Positions 13,407-13,461 of a stretch of 13,461 nt of DNA are shown here, one piece after another. Location: the NCBI GenBank assembly GCA_050953365.1, contig JBMNMN010000014.1, positions 1 to 13,461 of the forward strand. The letters run 5' to 3'. Under the pieces are notes generated by a model that worked only from the letters and a program-made list of their open reading frames with translations, did no database searches and was not told the DNA's origin. This DNA is from UBA1426 sp050953365. Its GTDB lineage: Bacteria; Bacillota; Clostridia; Peptostreptococcales; Anaerovoracaceae. Within the stretch, counting starts at the first letter, position 1. The number at the start of each line of letters is the position of its first letter. A program made the translations under genes and the position numbers.

Positions 13407-13461
13407 ATGATAATGGAGCTTTGGTCCTCATTGCTGGACCTGATCTATCCTTCGAATATTT
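13407..13461 (+). CDS. Start of a probable ComF-family gene (cut by window end)
   Basis: Only 18 codons are visible. The N-terminal LLDLIYPSNI resembles the start of ComF/ComFC phosphoribosyltransferase-like proteins, where LLDLIYPP precedes a zinc ribbon. GGATGGAG (13392-13399) is a good ribosome site 7 nt upstream of ATG 13407. A comF gene after recD2 is common in Clostridia. The alternative ATG at 13388, overlapping the recD2 stop as ATGA, gives an unfamiliar sequence and lacks a separate ribosome site. The call rests on few residues. Confidence 0.55.
   Translation, partial: MIMELWSSLLDLIYPSNI

Noticed and set aside
13388..13461. ATG overlapping the recD2 stop (ATGA) as the next gene start
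   Set aside because: Its translation is unfamiliar, while the ATG at 13407 has a better-placed ribosome site and a ComF-like N-terminus.

Overview
The window looks like a chromosomal segment of a low- to mid-GC, Gram-positive, Clostridia-type anaerobe. The signs are strong AGGAGG-type ribosome binding sites, a YhaM-family HD nuclease, a clostridial-style NAD synthetase, and a yhaM / cca / recD2 / comF-like housekeeping run. The species cannot be named from sequence alone. Two insertion sequences and several tandem-repeat arrays interrupt otherwise compact housekeeping DNA.

Layout. (1) Positions 1-1177 hold an extended -10 promoter, a foldable leader with two mutually exclusive pairings around the Shine-Dalgarno, and a low-specificity L-threonine aldolase gene. 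(2) Positions 1182-2996 are a complete 1.8 kb insertion sequence with a zinc-ribbon DDE transposase on the minus strand, perfect 13 bp terminal inverted repeats and a 10 bp target duplication. It sits exactly between the aldolase stop codon and the ribosome binding site of the next gene, so the older arrangement can be reconstructed. (3) Positions 3022-3654 encode an NADPH/FMN-type flavoprotein with a compact four-cysteine motif, followed by two strong hairpins. (4) Positions 3840-5852 (minus) encode a full-length two-domain NAD+ synthetase whose synthetase half is intact, but whose glutaminase half has lost the nucleophilic Cys (Asp172) and the catalytic Glu (Ser47). (5) Positions 5853-8676 are a 2.8 kb gap without host genes. 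It contains a degenerate TATCATTG array, four 43 bp tandem repeats in an A-B-A-B pattern, AT-rich DNA with repeated TAGTTGA boxes, a complete IS4-superfamily element (about 6831-8436), and an 18/19 bp tandem array ending at the promoter of the next gene. (6) Positions 8677-13461 carry, all on the plus strand, a YhaM-like 3'-5' exoribonuclease, a CCA-adding enzyme with an unusual charged insertion, a RecD2-type helicase, and the first codons of a probable ComF-family gene.

How the genes relate. The aldolase and flavoprotein genes were probably co-transcribed before the first IS inserted. cca and recD2 are 7 nt apart and surely co-transcribed, with the comF-like gene following closely. yhaM has its own promoter. 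nadE stands alone, convergent with the flavoprotein gene.

The observation most worth checking is the NAD synthetase with a substituted glutaminase active site. Next come the switch-like leader of the aldolase gene, the alternating 43 bp repeats, and the charged insertion in the CCA enzyme. I see no CRISPR array, defence island, prophage or obvious multi-gene novel system.
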